Assembly: GCF_963855985.1 (NCBI RefSeq)
Contig: NC_087095.1
Span: 2,118,001-2,182,000 of the forward strand
DNA length: 64,000 nt
Direction: 5' to 3'
Source: Ostrinia nubilalis
Taxonomy: Eukaryota > Arthropoda > Insecta > Lepidoptera > Crambidae
The notes beneath the pieces are model-generated. The model saw nothing but the letters and a program-made list of their open reading frames with translations, made no database searches and was not told where the DNA came from. Position numbers and translations under genes: made by a program. Below are positions 53,865 to 64,000 of the stretch, piece after piece. Numbering within the stretch: position 1 is the first letter of the stretch; every line of letters begins with the position of its first letter.

Positions 53865-53919
53865 GTAATTATCTTTTTTTACTTTTTAAGCATTTATGCC
53901 GCTCTCTCGTACTCCATAT

Positions 53920-54460
53920 GCCCTTTTGCTCATACTGATTAAGTGATGTTCTATTGTTTTTTTACTTTATGGAAGTATCACGAATCTTTTATCAGAATCT
54001 TTACTCAAAAAGTGACCTCAAGTATGTGCCCTATTCAAGGTGCAAACATCCCCTTAATGGTTGGGAGGCAGTATATCTTGATATATCGCGTCCGGGTCAT
54101 TTATATGGATTTGATGGTTTAATGCCCTCCCAGATGAGAAATGACTGAGGACACCACGCTGGCAGGTTGAGACGCTCTTTTGACCTGAGTTGCGTGAAAA
54201 ATTGGAAGTTTATACGGGCTGTAGAGGCGGTGTATCATCAAATACCAATATAAAAGAAAGATAAATTGTTTGTTTAGTTCAAAATCATCGGGAATGCAGA
54301 TGTGTGTCAGGCATACATGAATTGGTTTATAATTTTGAACCAAAATGGCAACCACTCAGCATTTTTCATGCTCTAGGGTAGAATCTAGATTATAACTGGT
54401 ATTTTGTGTTGGTAATGTAACATTTGATAGTGTTGGATGTAACACACGAGTGTTAGAATT
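53920..54460. other. Spacer, no gene seen
   Basis: No supportable gene or element. Confidence 0.4.
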
Positions 54461-54461
54461 A

Positions 54462-54579
54462 GGCTGGGTTGCACCATCTTACTTTAACTGTAACAAACGT
54501 CACAAATCTGTTAAACTCCATACAAAGAACACCGGTTATCTCTGAAGTCACCGTTAAAGTTTGATGGTGCAAATCAGCC
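54462..54579. mobile_element. GGCTGAGTTGCACCA-family MITE, copy 5
   Basis: GGCTGGGTTGCACCATCTTA and TTTGATGGTGCAAATCAGCC with TTA on both sides (54459-54461 and 54580-54582). Confidence 0.85.
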
Positions 54580-55102
54580 TTAAAGAGCGGCAATAGGCGT
54601 CTCAAATGGAACGATCTGTGTAACATGACCTTAGAAATACGGAATCAATATTCTGATAACAAAAACATGTTTCAAACTTGCTAAAAATAACTTGCACGTC
54701 AATGGCTCTGTTATTCGATGGTTAGTGAACCCAAGATGTTTTATCAAAATCGAAGAAACTTTCTAACAAAGTAAAGATAAATTAAATATTATTGAGTGTC
54801 CTTTCTGAGAATTCAACAGACCTCAACATTACGGAAGTATTACGTATCTACCTGGCAATAAGAAATGAAGACTTCGACTTATTTATTCAAACGTACATCA
54901 AAGTGAGTTATGAAGGCTATAATACCAGTCAGTCATAAGTAAAATGAGAAAAACATATTTTGTGGTTGATGTATAAAACAGATCATTTAATGAAATATTA
55001 AATTGTTTCAGTAGCTGAAAATTTGAAACTAAGTAGAGTGCCTGAGAAATGATGCCTTCTTTGTACAAACTTTCATCTGCCATAGCTGTTAAACTCACCA
55101 CT

Positions 55103-55185
55103 ACGGGATTTGGCAACACATAAACACTTTTAAAGAGGTAAAAAGGTATTTACCTTCCCGACGTATTGACTCGGTTGCACCGGAG
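55103..55185 (+). repeat. Short dispersed repeat shared with 7452-7535
   Basis: TACGGGATTTGGCAACACAT, GTATTTACCTTCCCGACGTA and TTGACTCGGTTGCACCGG. Confidence 0.6.
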
Positions 55186-55431
55186 TACCTACTTAGTTAG
55201 AATTTAGTAAAAATGCAACATGAAAGTCTAGAATGCCATAACTATTTTACAAGATTTTTTAAAGTGTAGTAATTTTGATTAAAACTTAACAATAGATAAA
55301 GCCCTACTTCCAACACAATATTATAGACGCCTAAAGAACTGAGTCTACAAGCGACATGTGTATTCTTAAGATCCCAACAGACATGTAGACGTAGTATTTA
55401 TATTGTGGAAATCATAAGGGTGGCCTATGTT

Positions 55432-55475
55432 CAGTAGTGAGCCTATGTCTGAAAATGATGATGATGACTTATTTA
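55432..55475 (+). mobile_element. RTE LINE terminal scrap
   Basis: GTGGCCTATGTTCAGTAGTG, AGCCTATGTCTGAAAATGAT, GATGATGA: worn 3' end with GAT tail. Confidence 0.7.
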
Positions 55476-55479
55476 TATT

Positions 55480-57035
55480 GATAATCTTCATTTCCCTTTC
55501 TCAAGTAAAAATAATCAGCAAAATATTTAACAAAATCTTGCCAAGAAGTAATTTCGTTGTACACGCACATTAACGATATCTGCGAAACTTTTGATGGATG
55601 CCCGGCAACGTATTAGATTGCCCTCTCCATTTTAATTTGGGCAAGTTCCGGCGATGGGGAAACTATGAGGAAAATGAGCGTTTGCACGAAAGCTGAGACG
55701 ATATTTTGTTTTCTAGAATGGGTTGGTTGTTTGTTTTGGGACAGACTAGTGACTTCTTAAATATCCTATCAATTAAAAAAACTATAGGCACTATTGACTA
55801 CAAGATATTTTCTCAGAAAGTTTCATTTGGATGGATTTTATCAATTAAATAACAAAAACAATCACAAAATCGCGTTAGTTTTAAATAAAGCGCTTCAACT
55901 TAAACCCAAACATTATTCAAACGTTTGCGTTACACGTCATACTAATTTATTTCAGGATAGAGTGCAATGATCAAAATTTTAAAGTTTCTTTTCACAAAAA
56001 TAAGGCCCAATGTAAAAACCTGAAAGTCTCCAAAAGTTGAGGGCAACGCTCATGTAGCAAAACAAGCCTAAACAAAATACAACAAAAATAAATGTAAATG
56101 AAACAGTATGTTACATGGCAGAAACATTTCTCATCAAATAAACTTGGAGACTGCGCACCTTTGCTACAAGTTTTTGTTGTGGACTGTACTGTTCGCCAAT
56201 CGGAATTGCAGTGGGGTGGGGTCCAGGTCTTAAGCGGTGTGCTATGTCAGCGACAAATGCGAAATATCCGTTCTATTCATAAATAAATAAAACAAATAAC
56301 GCGACTTACCGACGCGGAAGGTAGGCCTAGGATGCGCGGCGAGATAAGTTTTTATCGTGGCCTTTTATCGATTTTAATTCATAAATTTATTTTTATTTTT
56401 GAAAGTAGGCTTTTACGCACTAAACTCATACGTTTGTCATCGTCTAAAATTTTATCGATAATTTTTTTTTATCACGGCGGCCATCCTAACCCGGCACTAC
56501 GAGGAAATAAAAAAACCTTTTATTCAATTTAGACCAAGTTTTAGCTCATGAACTCTCATTTTATATGCGATCACGGTTCGTGTCTATAATTATTATTCAA
56601 CATTAAATCATAGGTATTGTATTAGGTATGTTAAGACGTTCAGGAAGGAAAACATGAAAGAATATAACTTACAAACATTTAACATCTAACTGAAGTAATT
56701 CAGGTAATCCTCCCCAATATTATCTCCTAGACCATACCCCTAACACCAAACAGAATTGCCCCAGGGATGAACAAGCTCGTAGTTCCGTTTTTGCCTAAAG
56801 GTAGACCGTTTGTTCCTAACTAGCGATTGGGTGGACTTGGGAAGGAATTCAGGATTTACGGCTGTACACCTTTAGCTTTCTAGTTTAGAATGGCTGACTT
56901 GTTTTACAAAATGACTGCATAATGCTAAATAGTGCACCATAATTCCGATTATTGTATTGCTAATATCACTTATATTTAAAAAAAAATAAGGAAGAATAGT
57001 TATATTAGATAAATAAATGATTTTTATTCCGGTTT
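55480..57035. other. Spacer, no gene seen
   Basis: 1.5 kb; small ORFs at 56098-56286 and 56332-56532 show no domain. A loose inverted pair (GATAAGTTTTTATCGTGGCC; TTTTATCACGGCGGCC) lies at 56342-56486. Confidence 0.4.
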
Positions 57036-57039
57036 TTCG

Positions 57040-57095
57040 AAAGTAATAAATTTTATATTTAAATTCACGCAGGCGGAGCTGCGGCCAAAAGCTTG
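57040..57095 (-). repeat. Scrap of the GCCCGCGGCTTCG repeat
   Basis: ATTCACGCAGGCGGAGCTGC then GGCCAAAAGCTTGGTA, a strongly diverged reverse copy of the 5' end. Confidence 0.5.
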
Positions 57096-57099
57096 GTAT

Positions 57100-58565
57100 T
57101 TAATAACTTAGGAGTATTTTTTCAATGTTCCAATGATCGACATCAAATTATTTTATTTAAAGTAGTGACAATATTATGAATTTAAACATTTTCTCGTATA
57201 TTTTTTGGGTATTTGTCCCTAAATTGGATTGGCAAAACACCACCATTTATATTTTGCTTAGTTGACAGTGGTTGAAAATTACATTAGGTACTAGCTTACT
57301 TGATTTAACTTCGAGACATCACTACCATGCACTTTCTAAAATGTTTCACAAAATATAAAAGCTGCAGGTTTATTATTCTAATGGAGGAGTAAAAATAACA
57401 AAATACGAAAATGTATTCCAACAATGGCAAATGTAAATACGTCTCGCAGTTGTAAAGATGAATAAAAGCTGGGTGTCGAAATGAAAATGATACCTCGTGA
57501 AACGTTATTCTTTTCTGCTAAATTCTAAGTTGAGGGCTGGACGATGAAAACTTTTATCGATATCGACTGAAACGATGTATCGATTAAAATATTCTGTAAC
57601 TTCCTAGTGAAACCATGTTTTGTTTTTGATTTACTTACTCGTAATTTCAGCGCATGCTGAAAGAAATATTTTTAAAAGACGAAAAACTTTGTCTTTATTC
57701 ACATGGTGCAATATTAGTAATTTTTATTAAATTTTTGTTTCTTTTTATAAAGTTTCAAGCTACACTAGCACAAATAAATCATACAGCATACTTACGAAGA
57801 GCTAAGTTGATAATTTATAAATAGATGTTTCGACTCAGTTTTTTACAATTTAGTATTATTGGTACCTAACACAACGCTGAAAATCCTTCTTATCTGTAAC
57901 TATGCAACTTTCTCGACAATTTTCCTACATCTTTAACAAACGGTAGTTTCGCTGGATACGTGTGTTTTTATCGATACTATTGAATACCGAAACATCTCTA
58001 TTTCAAATACCCCATACGATCGCTCCATTGCTTTGTATTTGAGTGCCCATCGAAGCGGCGTTTCAATCCATTGAGCATGGACTATGTATAGACGAGGGCA
58101 TATCAAGCTTGACATAGCACCTTATTTACTCGTAATAAGTTCTTATTTACAATAGCAATGGTCTGTCGACTGTACACACAATAGTACGTTGGAATAAACA
58201 TGTTGATTTAGACGTAGCTCTTATTGCACACAGAATAAGATTGACTTTTGCAGTGCAACTGTCAAGCTTCATGTGCCATCGAGGAAAAAGGGTATAAATA
58301 GCATCACTAAGTATTTTATTGCGCAATAAACTGTGCTTTTTGGGCGATTGGAAAGGAAAAGGCTTTTCGCAAGGATAAAGTAGGTATTTTTGTTTTTATT
58401 GACTCCGAGATGTAAGGTTGCAAACGTCGTAGAATGGCGATTGGCGCCTAAATAGTTGTGGAATAATGTTTGCATTTTACTTCAAAATAATATTTCCAAA
58501 ATAAAAATTAATTTTACTGATCTTTACACGGATATAGAAAATGCTTTAATGAAGTTTTTCTAAAC
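57100..58565. other. Spacer, no gene seen
   Basis: 1.5 kb of AT-rich DNA; no supportable gene or element. Confidence 0.4.
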
Positions 58566-58569
58566 ATCA

Positions 58570-58700
58570 TTATCCATACTAATATTATAAATGGGAAAGT
58601 AACTCTGTCTGTCTGTCTGTCTGTCGTCTCTCTTTCACGTCAAAACTACTGCACCGATTTCAATGTACACAGATAGTCTAGAGCCTGAGAAAGGACACAG
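58570..58700 (-). repeat. Dispersed repeat 3' part with (TCTG)n
   Basis: CCATACTAATATTATAAATG, GTAACTCTGTCTGTCTGTCT, CTTTCACGTCAAAACTACTG and CACCGATTTC: reverse-oriented tail of the common lepidopteran repeat family. Confidence 0.65.
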
Positions 58701-58749
58701 GCTACTTTTTATTTCAAAAAAGAGGTTGTAAGGGGTTAAAAGGGGTTAA

Positions 58750-59470
58750 AGGTCGCATTTTTCGTTGATTGAATGCGTTTCATTAAAACTTCACTTATAA
58801 TTTTTCATATTAAGCATCAAATTCATAGATAATGTTTGTACCGCAAATATTACACAAGAATATTTTCAGTGTACCTAAAGTATTTCAATGTAAGCTATTA
58901 TACAGCAATCTACAAACTCAATCCATGCTGCATCTCTGCATTTACTATCGTACCAATTAAGACCGATATCTGCTGCCATCTTCGATAGTACAGTCGCTGT
59001 CACACTGTTTTGTTGCAAAATCGAACCTATTCGAACTGCATACAGTGCAATAGTTAAATTCGATGTGACGTCAGTACATCCTAGTCTTGCCGATTCCGGA
59101 TTCTTGGACACTCATCGAATCATCTGCCTCTGTGATTGGTTTACTTTATGTAGTCTGTTGGAATACCTTGGTTAATGTAGAGCTATATTGGAGAGCTTGT
59201 TCTGTTTCTCAACAACAGACATTGAATATCTTTCATCAACCCAAAATGTAGATGAAAAATGACTATCGAAAAACATCCTTTGGATGTGAGAAAGGTACAG
59301 GCGTTGAACAGTTCGTGACACCCAAAGTGGTCAAACAGTTGATAACACACAACTTATTCCAATTGTGACAAAGACGTGCTGCGGACTTTTTGGCTATTTT
59401 GACGCTGACTGTACTCACTGTACTTTCATAAATAAAAAAATGCAAGATAAATACAAGAAATAAAATATGT
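58750..59470. other. Spacer, no gene seen
   Basis: TCTGCTGCCATCTTCGATAG and TTGTTGCAAAATCGAACC (about 58970-59025) echo the old repeat at 36295-36480. No gene. Confidence 0.4.
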
Positions 59471-59595
59471 ACCATCGGCAACAGTGTTAACTATCCATTG
59501 GCTGTTATGTCGTCTCGTTCTATCGCAAAGAATCGCCATTTGACGAGAGCGAGAGCAAAAACGGAAATGGATAGTTAACAGTGTGGCCTTGTGTA
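59471..59595. mobile_element. Small palindromic MITE
   Basis: AACAGTGTTAACTATCCATT and AATGGATAGTTAACAGTGTG are inverted arms, with looser pairing outward to GTACCATCGG / CCTTGTGTACC. Interior about 60 bp. Confidence 0.65.
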
Positions 59596-59599
59596 CCTT

Positions 59600-60845
59600 C
59601 TACTGAACTCTACAACGCGGATTCTAAATCTAGGAATTTTTTTTGATCCTCTATTTTCTATGCCTTACAATAAAGCGATTGTTATTAGCGATACTAGACT
59701 GTCTATTTACCGTTTTCATCCTTTTATATTAAACTCTATACCTTTGAATTAGTGGATCGTTTTTTTATTCTGGGGCCAAGAGGATTATTGTGAGTTATTT
59801 TTAAATTTCTTTCAGAACATCCCCGGTATCTTTCTGAAAACCTAGCTAAGTCACGGTTCCATTCAAAGCCTAAACAGTTCCCCAGACAAGATGACTTGAC
59901 TTGAAACATTCTGAACCCTTAATTGCCTTTAGGTTATTTATTATTCAGTTTGAACTTTGTGTTGCCCACGAAAATATCCAACAGCTAATTAATACAGTTA
60001 TCCATCTTTGAAAATGATCAGTGATTTTACTAATTGTAGGTTGTGATCTACAAACGAAAACTCTCGCAAAATATTTATTTTTTATTCAGTTGGTATTTTG
60101 TCTTTTGCCGATCTTTGAAAGTAACCAGTTTTTACTTTTCAAAGTATTTAACTATTGCATAGGTTTTAAACGGCATCAAAAATTATGATTCAAATAGATG
60201 ACGCCATCACATATTTTGATATGTCACTTTTTTTTCAATAACAACCATTTTATTTTTTGATTAACTTTTTCAGTTACGCTTGCTATCGAAAAAAATACAC
60301 AATATCATTCTATGATGCTGCCCAATATAATCTCCTTTTTCTATTAATCCTAAAAAAGTAAATAAAATCCGTCTTATCCGGCTTTAATCAATGCCAAAGC
60401 GATTTATGAGTCTTCAATAGTGAGAGCGTTGACTTCCATTTTCCCCTAGACGTTAGATCCTTAGATCCATATCTCGCCTGTCCCTCAAGAAAAACCTTAA
60501 GCACTTTTGGCATTTTCATTTCCGAGCCTTTACGCGGCTTCCCGTTCAATTAGGTCGTTTTTGGAAATGCGTATTTGTTAGGTTTTGGTGTTCAGGGAGT
60601 TTAGGAATTGAGGGACTATCTATTCTAACATTATAAAGTTGAAGGGCGTGTTTCTTTGATTGCTTAAACCCGCTAATCTCAGGAAGTACTGATTTAAAAA
60701 AGGTAGTGACTGGAGAGAGCTTTTTAGTCGTGATCGTGAGTCGTTTATTTTTTTTTATTTGTGTTGAGCGGCTATTCTAGTTCAATAAAGTCCTAGTATC
60801 ACTGCGACCGTTATCGATCTATTGTGATCGCCGCTGTTTTCCTTA
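59600..60845. other. Spacer, no gene seen
   Basis: 1.2 kb, AT-rich, no supportable gene; an AATAAA is at about 60784. Confidence 0.4.
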
Positions 60846-60848
60846 CAG

Positions 60849-61067
60849 TTCGCCTCCGAGTCCTGCATCCATTAGGAAGTGCAGTATCTTTTGGGGGGCG
60901 ATATGTTTTACATCTTGTGGGCTTAGGATGTGTTTGCCCAGGTGTAAGCGAGGTGAGTCATGGTCAGGTGAGTCGTTTAACTGGAAGGATGTTCATAATG
61001 CCGCACCCTGGCGAGGAGACTGCAACGCGACTTGAGCGCGAGCGCGTCAGTGAAGTTATAACAGTAC
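60849..61067 (+). other. Exon-like segment with acceptor and donor consensus
   Basis: A GC-richer segment bounded by TTTTCCTTACAG (ends 60848) and GTAAGT (starts 61068). It includes GGATGTTCATAATGCCGCAC; from that ATG the frame MPHPGEETATRLERERVSEV stays open to the donor. It could be a first coding exon or 5' UTR exon of a gene running right, or a fragment of an unrecognised element. No family match in my knowledge, and splice-like sites occur by chance. Confidence 0.25.
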
Positions 61068-61365
61068 GTAAGTCATTTTATAACAGTGTTTAAGACTGAT
61101 TGTAGTAAGTTAAAAGTAATTTCCTAAAGGATAGCAATTCTTTATTTATACCTACTCAGTAAGAGCATAGGTCAATGTTATTAGTTCCGAAATCGATTTC
61201 CCGATAGTTTAAGAGATTAATACTTATTTACGCTAAAACCTATTTTCATTGTGATGTCAAGGCCTAATATTACATAAGAACTGTTACTACCACGAAGTAT
61301 TCAACACGAAAAACATGGTAACCACGTTGAATTTCTGTCACTTCACTCATAATACCTAATTCGTT

Positions 61366-64000
61366 TCAGCCAAATGACGTCCACTGCTGGACAAAGGCCT
61401 CCCCCAAGGTTTTCCACAATGAACGGTCCTGCGCTGCCCGCATCCAGGCTCCTCCCGCGACCTTTACCAGATCGTCGGTCCACCTAGTAGGAGGCCTGCC
61501 CACGCTACGTTTTCCAGCCCGTGGTCGCCACTCGAGAACTTTCCTGCCCCAACGGCCATCGTCTCTACGAGCTATGTGCCCCGCCCACTGCCACTTGATT
61601 TTAGCAATTCTGCGAGCTATGTCGGTTACTTTGGTTCTCCTACGGATCTCCTCATTTCTGATTCGATCACGCAGGGAAACTCCGAGCATAGCCCGCTCCA
61701 TCGCCCTTTGGGTGACCTTGAGCCTTCTTATGAGGCCCATAGTAAGCGACCACGTTTCGGATCCATATATCAACACTGGCAACACACACTGCTCGAAGAC
61801 TTTTGTCTTGAGACACTGCGGTATTTCGGACATGAGTATATGGCGAAGCTTCCCGAACGCTGCCCATCCGAGTTGGATTCGACGATTGACCTCTTTCTCG
61901 AAGTTGGACCTACCTAACTGGACTGTTTGTCCCAGGTATACATAATTGTCGACAACTTCGAGTGTAGAGTCTCCAACCTTCAGAGGAGTGGGTGCAACAC
62001 GGACATTAGACATGATTTTTGTCTTGTCCATGTTCATTCTGAGGCCCACTTGTTGAGAGGCTCTACTGAGGCCATCGAGCATTGTGCCTAGATCCTCCAA
62101 GGTCTCAGCCATGACTACGATATCGTCCGCGAATCGAAGGTGGGTGATGTACTCGCCGTTGATATTTATGCCAAATCCGTTCCAGTCCAGAAGCTTGAAG
62201 ACATCTTCCAGGGCGGTGGTAAACAGTTTTGGAGATATGACGTCTCCCTGTCTTACCCCTCGCTGCAACTGGATAGGTTTCGAATCCCGATCCTGGAGGC
62301 GGACCGACATTGTGGCGTTTTTGTACAAACCCCTCAACACTTCGATATATCGATAGTCAATTTGGCACCTTTGGAGAGACTGTAGCACTGCCCAGGTCTC
62401 GACCGAATCGAAGGCTTTCTCATAATCCACAAACGCCAGGCAAAGTGGTTGATTATACTCCTCGGTCTTCTGTATAATCTGCCTTAACGTATGTATGTGG
62501 TCTATGGTACTAAAGCCTTTTCGGGAACCGGCTTGTTCGGGAGGCTGGAAGTCGTCGAGCCTGCGAGCGAGACGATTCGTAATGACTCTTGAAAACAGCT
62601 TGTAGACATGGCTCAGAAGCGAGATGGGTCTATAATTCTTTAATAAGGTTTTGTCACCTTTTTTGAAGAAGAGTACCACCACGCTTCTGTGCCATGTCGT
62701 AGGCGTTTTTCCTTCGAGGATGACGGAATTGAACAGCTTCTGAAGAGCCCTCAGTACCGGCGTTCCGCCTGCCTTCAAAAGCTCAGCCGTGATTCCATCA
62801 TCACCCGGTGCCTTGTTGTTCTTCAGCTGTTTGAGAGCCATTCTAATCTCGTACAGACTGACGTCCGGGATATCTTCGGTATAGTGACGGGTCAGTCTAG
62901 CTCTTGGGTCTTCGGCTAGATTTGTGACAGGTGCACGTACACTCGTGTATAATTGTCCGTAGAACTTCTCGACCTCTTCCAATATCTCCGGCCCCGACGA
63001 AATGGCTCTGCCATCCTCTGTCTTCAGCTTGGTCAGTTGACTTTGGCCAACAGACAGATCTCTTGCGAACACTTTAGAGCCCTTGTTTCGCTCAATCGCC
63101 TCTTTAATACGGTCTGTATTAAATTGGCGTAGGTCGCGAGTCAAAGACTTGGAGATCTGTCTGTTAAGGCGCCGATACTGAGCAGCATCTTCAGAGGACT
63201 GCAGAACCAAGTTCCGTCTCTCTTCCATGAGTTGATTGGTGAGGTCAGAGATCTTTTTGGTTCCTTTTGAACGACGGGTTTTAAAGAACTTAGACCCAGT
63301 CGTTTGGACAATTTCCACGAACCTGTCATTGTATTTGTCCACATTTTCGCAGTCTCCTAGGCATTCGAAACGATTTTGCAACTCGAGCTGAAAGCTTTCG
63401 GGGTTTTGGAGTTGGATGGGCGCTGGGCGGAGCGTAGACTTCATCAGTCGACATCTCTCGAGCTTTGGTCTGATATTCAATGTGCCTCTTACCATTCGGT
63501 GATCGCTTCCTGTTTTGACCGAATTGATCACAGAGACATCATTGAATATATGCTTCTTCGTCGACAAGATGAAGTCTATCTCATTTTTTGTAGCGCCATT
63601 GGGATGCAGCCATGTCCACTTTCGCTGTTTTGGCTTTCTGAAGAAGGAGTTCATCATAAAGAGGCCCTCCTTCTCCATAAAGCCAGCCAGCAGTTGGCCA
63701 CGTGCGTTCCTCTCTCCGTACCCAAATTGCCCCACTTTCGGCTCATTATCGCTTCGTTTACCTAGCTTCGCGTTGAAGTCCCCCATCACAACGGTAAAAT
63801 GGGACCGGGAGCCATGTATGGCTCTGGAAATATCCTCATACATGGTCTCCACTTCGTCGTCGGGGTGTTCCGTGGTCGGTGCGTATACCTGTATGACCTT
63901 CAGCGAATACCGTTTGGTGATTCTGAGTATCAGGTACACTACCCTCGCCGAAACACTCTCGATCTGGACCACGTTGTTGACAAGGGACTTGTGGACGATA
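61366..64000 (-). CDS. RTE-clade LINE polyprotein: AP endonuclease plus reverse transcriptase, 5' partial
   Basis: Non-LTR retrotransposon protein that nicks target DNA and copies its RNA there. The frame is open from the window edge (877 codons), so the true start lies outside; the GTG at 63970-63972 is not a start. Counting from the first full codon: endonuclease (EEP) motifs QVYAPTTE (~37-44), GDFNAKLG (~73-80) and SDHRMV (~165-170); reverse transcriptase KAPGDDGI, LLKNYRPISL (~452), AFVDYEKAFDS (~522), RGVRQGD (~580) and the catalytic FADD (623-626); thumb and the C-terminal KWQWAGHIARRDDGRWGR, KRSVGRPPTRWTDD, ending QQWTSFG then TGA. All readable catalytic residues are present with no stop or frame shift, so the visible part may be active. 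RTE elements usually end in a short tail; here TGAAACGAATTAGG follows. Confidence 0.9.
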   Translation of the reverse strand, partial: IVHKSLVNNVVQIESVSARVVYLILRITKRYSLKVIQVYAPTTEHPDDEVETMYEDISRAIHGSRSHFTVVMGDFNAKLGKRSDNEPKVGQFGYGERNARGQLLAGFMEKEGLFMMNSFFRKPKQRKWTWLHPNGATKNEIDFILSTKKHIFNDVSVINSVKTGSDHRMVRGTLNIRPKLERCRLMKSTLRPAPIQLQNPESFQLELQNRFECLGDCENVDKYNDRFVEIVQTTGSKFFKTRRSKGTKKISDLTNQLMEERRNLVLQSSEDAAQYRRLNRQISKSLTRDLRQFNTDRIKEAIERNKGSKVFARDLSVGQSQLTKLKTEDGRAISSGPEILEEVEKFYGQLYTSVRAPVTNLAEDPRARLTRHYTEDIPDVSLYEIRMALKQLKNNKAPGDDGITAELLKAGGTPVLRALQKLFNSVILEGKTPTTWHRSVVVLFFKKGDKTLLKNYRPISLLSHVYKLFSRVITNRLARRLDDFQPPEQAGSRKGFSTIDHIHTLRQIIQKTEEYNQPLCLAFVDYEKAFDSVETWAVLQSLQRCQIDYRYIEVLRGLYKNATMSVRLQDRDSKPIQLQRGVRQGDVISPKLFTTALEDVFKLLDWNGFGININGEYITHLRFADDIVVMAETLEDLGTMLDGLSRASQQVGLRMNMDKTKIMSNVRVAPTPLKVGDSTLEVVDNYVYLGQTVQLGRSNFEKEVNRRIQLGWAAFGKLRHILMSEIPQCLKTKVFEQCVLPVLIYGSETWSLTMGLIRRLKVTQRAMERAMLGVSLRDRIRNEEIRRRTKVTDIARRIAKIKWQWAGHIARRDDGRWGRKVLEWRPRAGKRSVGRPPTRWTDDLVKVAGGAWMRAAQDRSLWKTLGEAFVQQWTSFG

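Noticed and set aside
61574..61945. Plus-strand ORFs across the RTE region
   Set aside because: Shadows of the long minus-strand LINE frame.

Overview
This window looks like animal nuclear DNA, most likely from a moth or butterfly (Lepidoptera). That call rests on three things. The only host-type gene is an insect-style SLC22 transporter. The rest is AT-rich DNA packed with short dispersed repeats of kinds I recognise from lepidopteran genomes: RTE-type LINE 3' ends with GAT-repeat tails, tRNA-headed SINEs with an ATCACTTACCATCAGG tail, and repeats opening with CCCGCGACTTCG. There are no operons, ribosome binding sites or phage-like genes. The species cannot be named from sequence alone.

Layout. 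Positions 2-1477 (+) hold the 3' part of an organic-cation/carnitine-type (SLC22) MFS transporter, open through the left window edge and without an intron for 491 codons. From about 1.5 to 61 kb I find no other convincing host gene. The stretch is a nested graveyard of transposable elements: (i) RTE LINE 3' fragments at 2.9, 4.1, 6.0, 12.4, 15.9, 17.8, 29.6, 30.3, 32.3, 52.0 and 55.4 kb; (ii) CR1-type LINE 3' ends at 20.2 and 30.0 kb; (iii) PIF/Harbinger-type elements and MITEs with 3-bp TTA/TAA target duplications, including a 1.5-kb internally deleted Harbinger at 13.4-14.9 kb that keeps remnants of both of its genes; (iv) mariner-type MITEs with CAGGGTG ends and TA target duplications, plus a 1.24-kb mariner relic at 42.6-43.8 kb; (v) tRNA-derived SINEs; (vi) a 1.43-kb inverted repeat at 21.75-23.18 kb; (vii) an apparently perfect 1816-bp tandem duplication at 23.48-27.12 kb; (viii) a CpG-rich 20-bp minisatellite at 41.17-41.47 kb. 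The right end (61366-64000, minus strand) is the uninterrupted endonuclease plus reverse transcriptase ORF of an RTE LINE, cut by the window edge.

How it fits together. The intact RTE ORF shows what kind of machine made the many truncated RTE copies. Two of those copies (2.9 and 52.0 kb) have their upstream part inverted and perfect target-site duplications, the signature of twin priming. The CR1-type LINE and the SINEs share a 3' tail, so the SINEs probably borrow CR1 machinery. The degraded Harbinger explains a family of about 145-bp palindromic MITEs spread through the window. I see no convincing new multi-gene system; the most unusual structures are listed in the findings.
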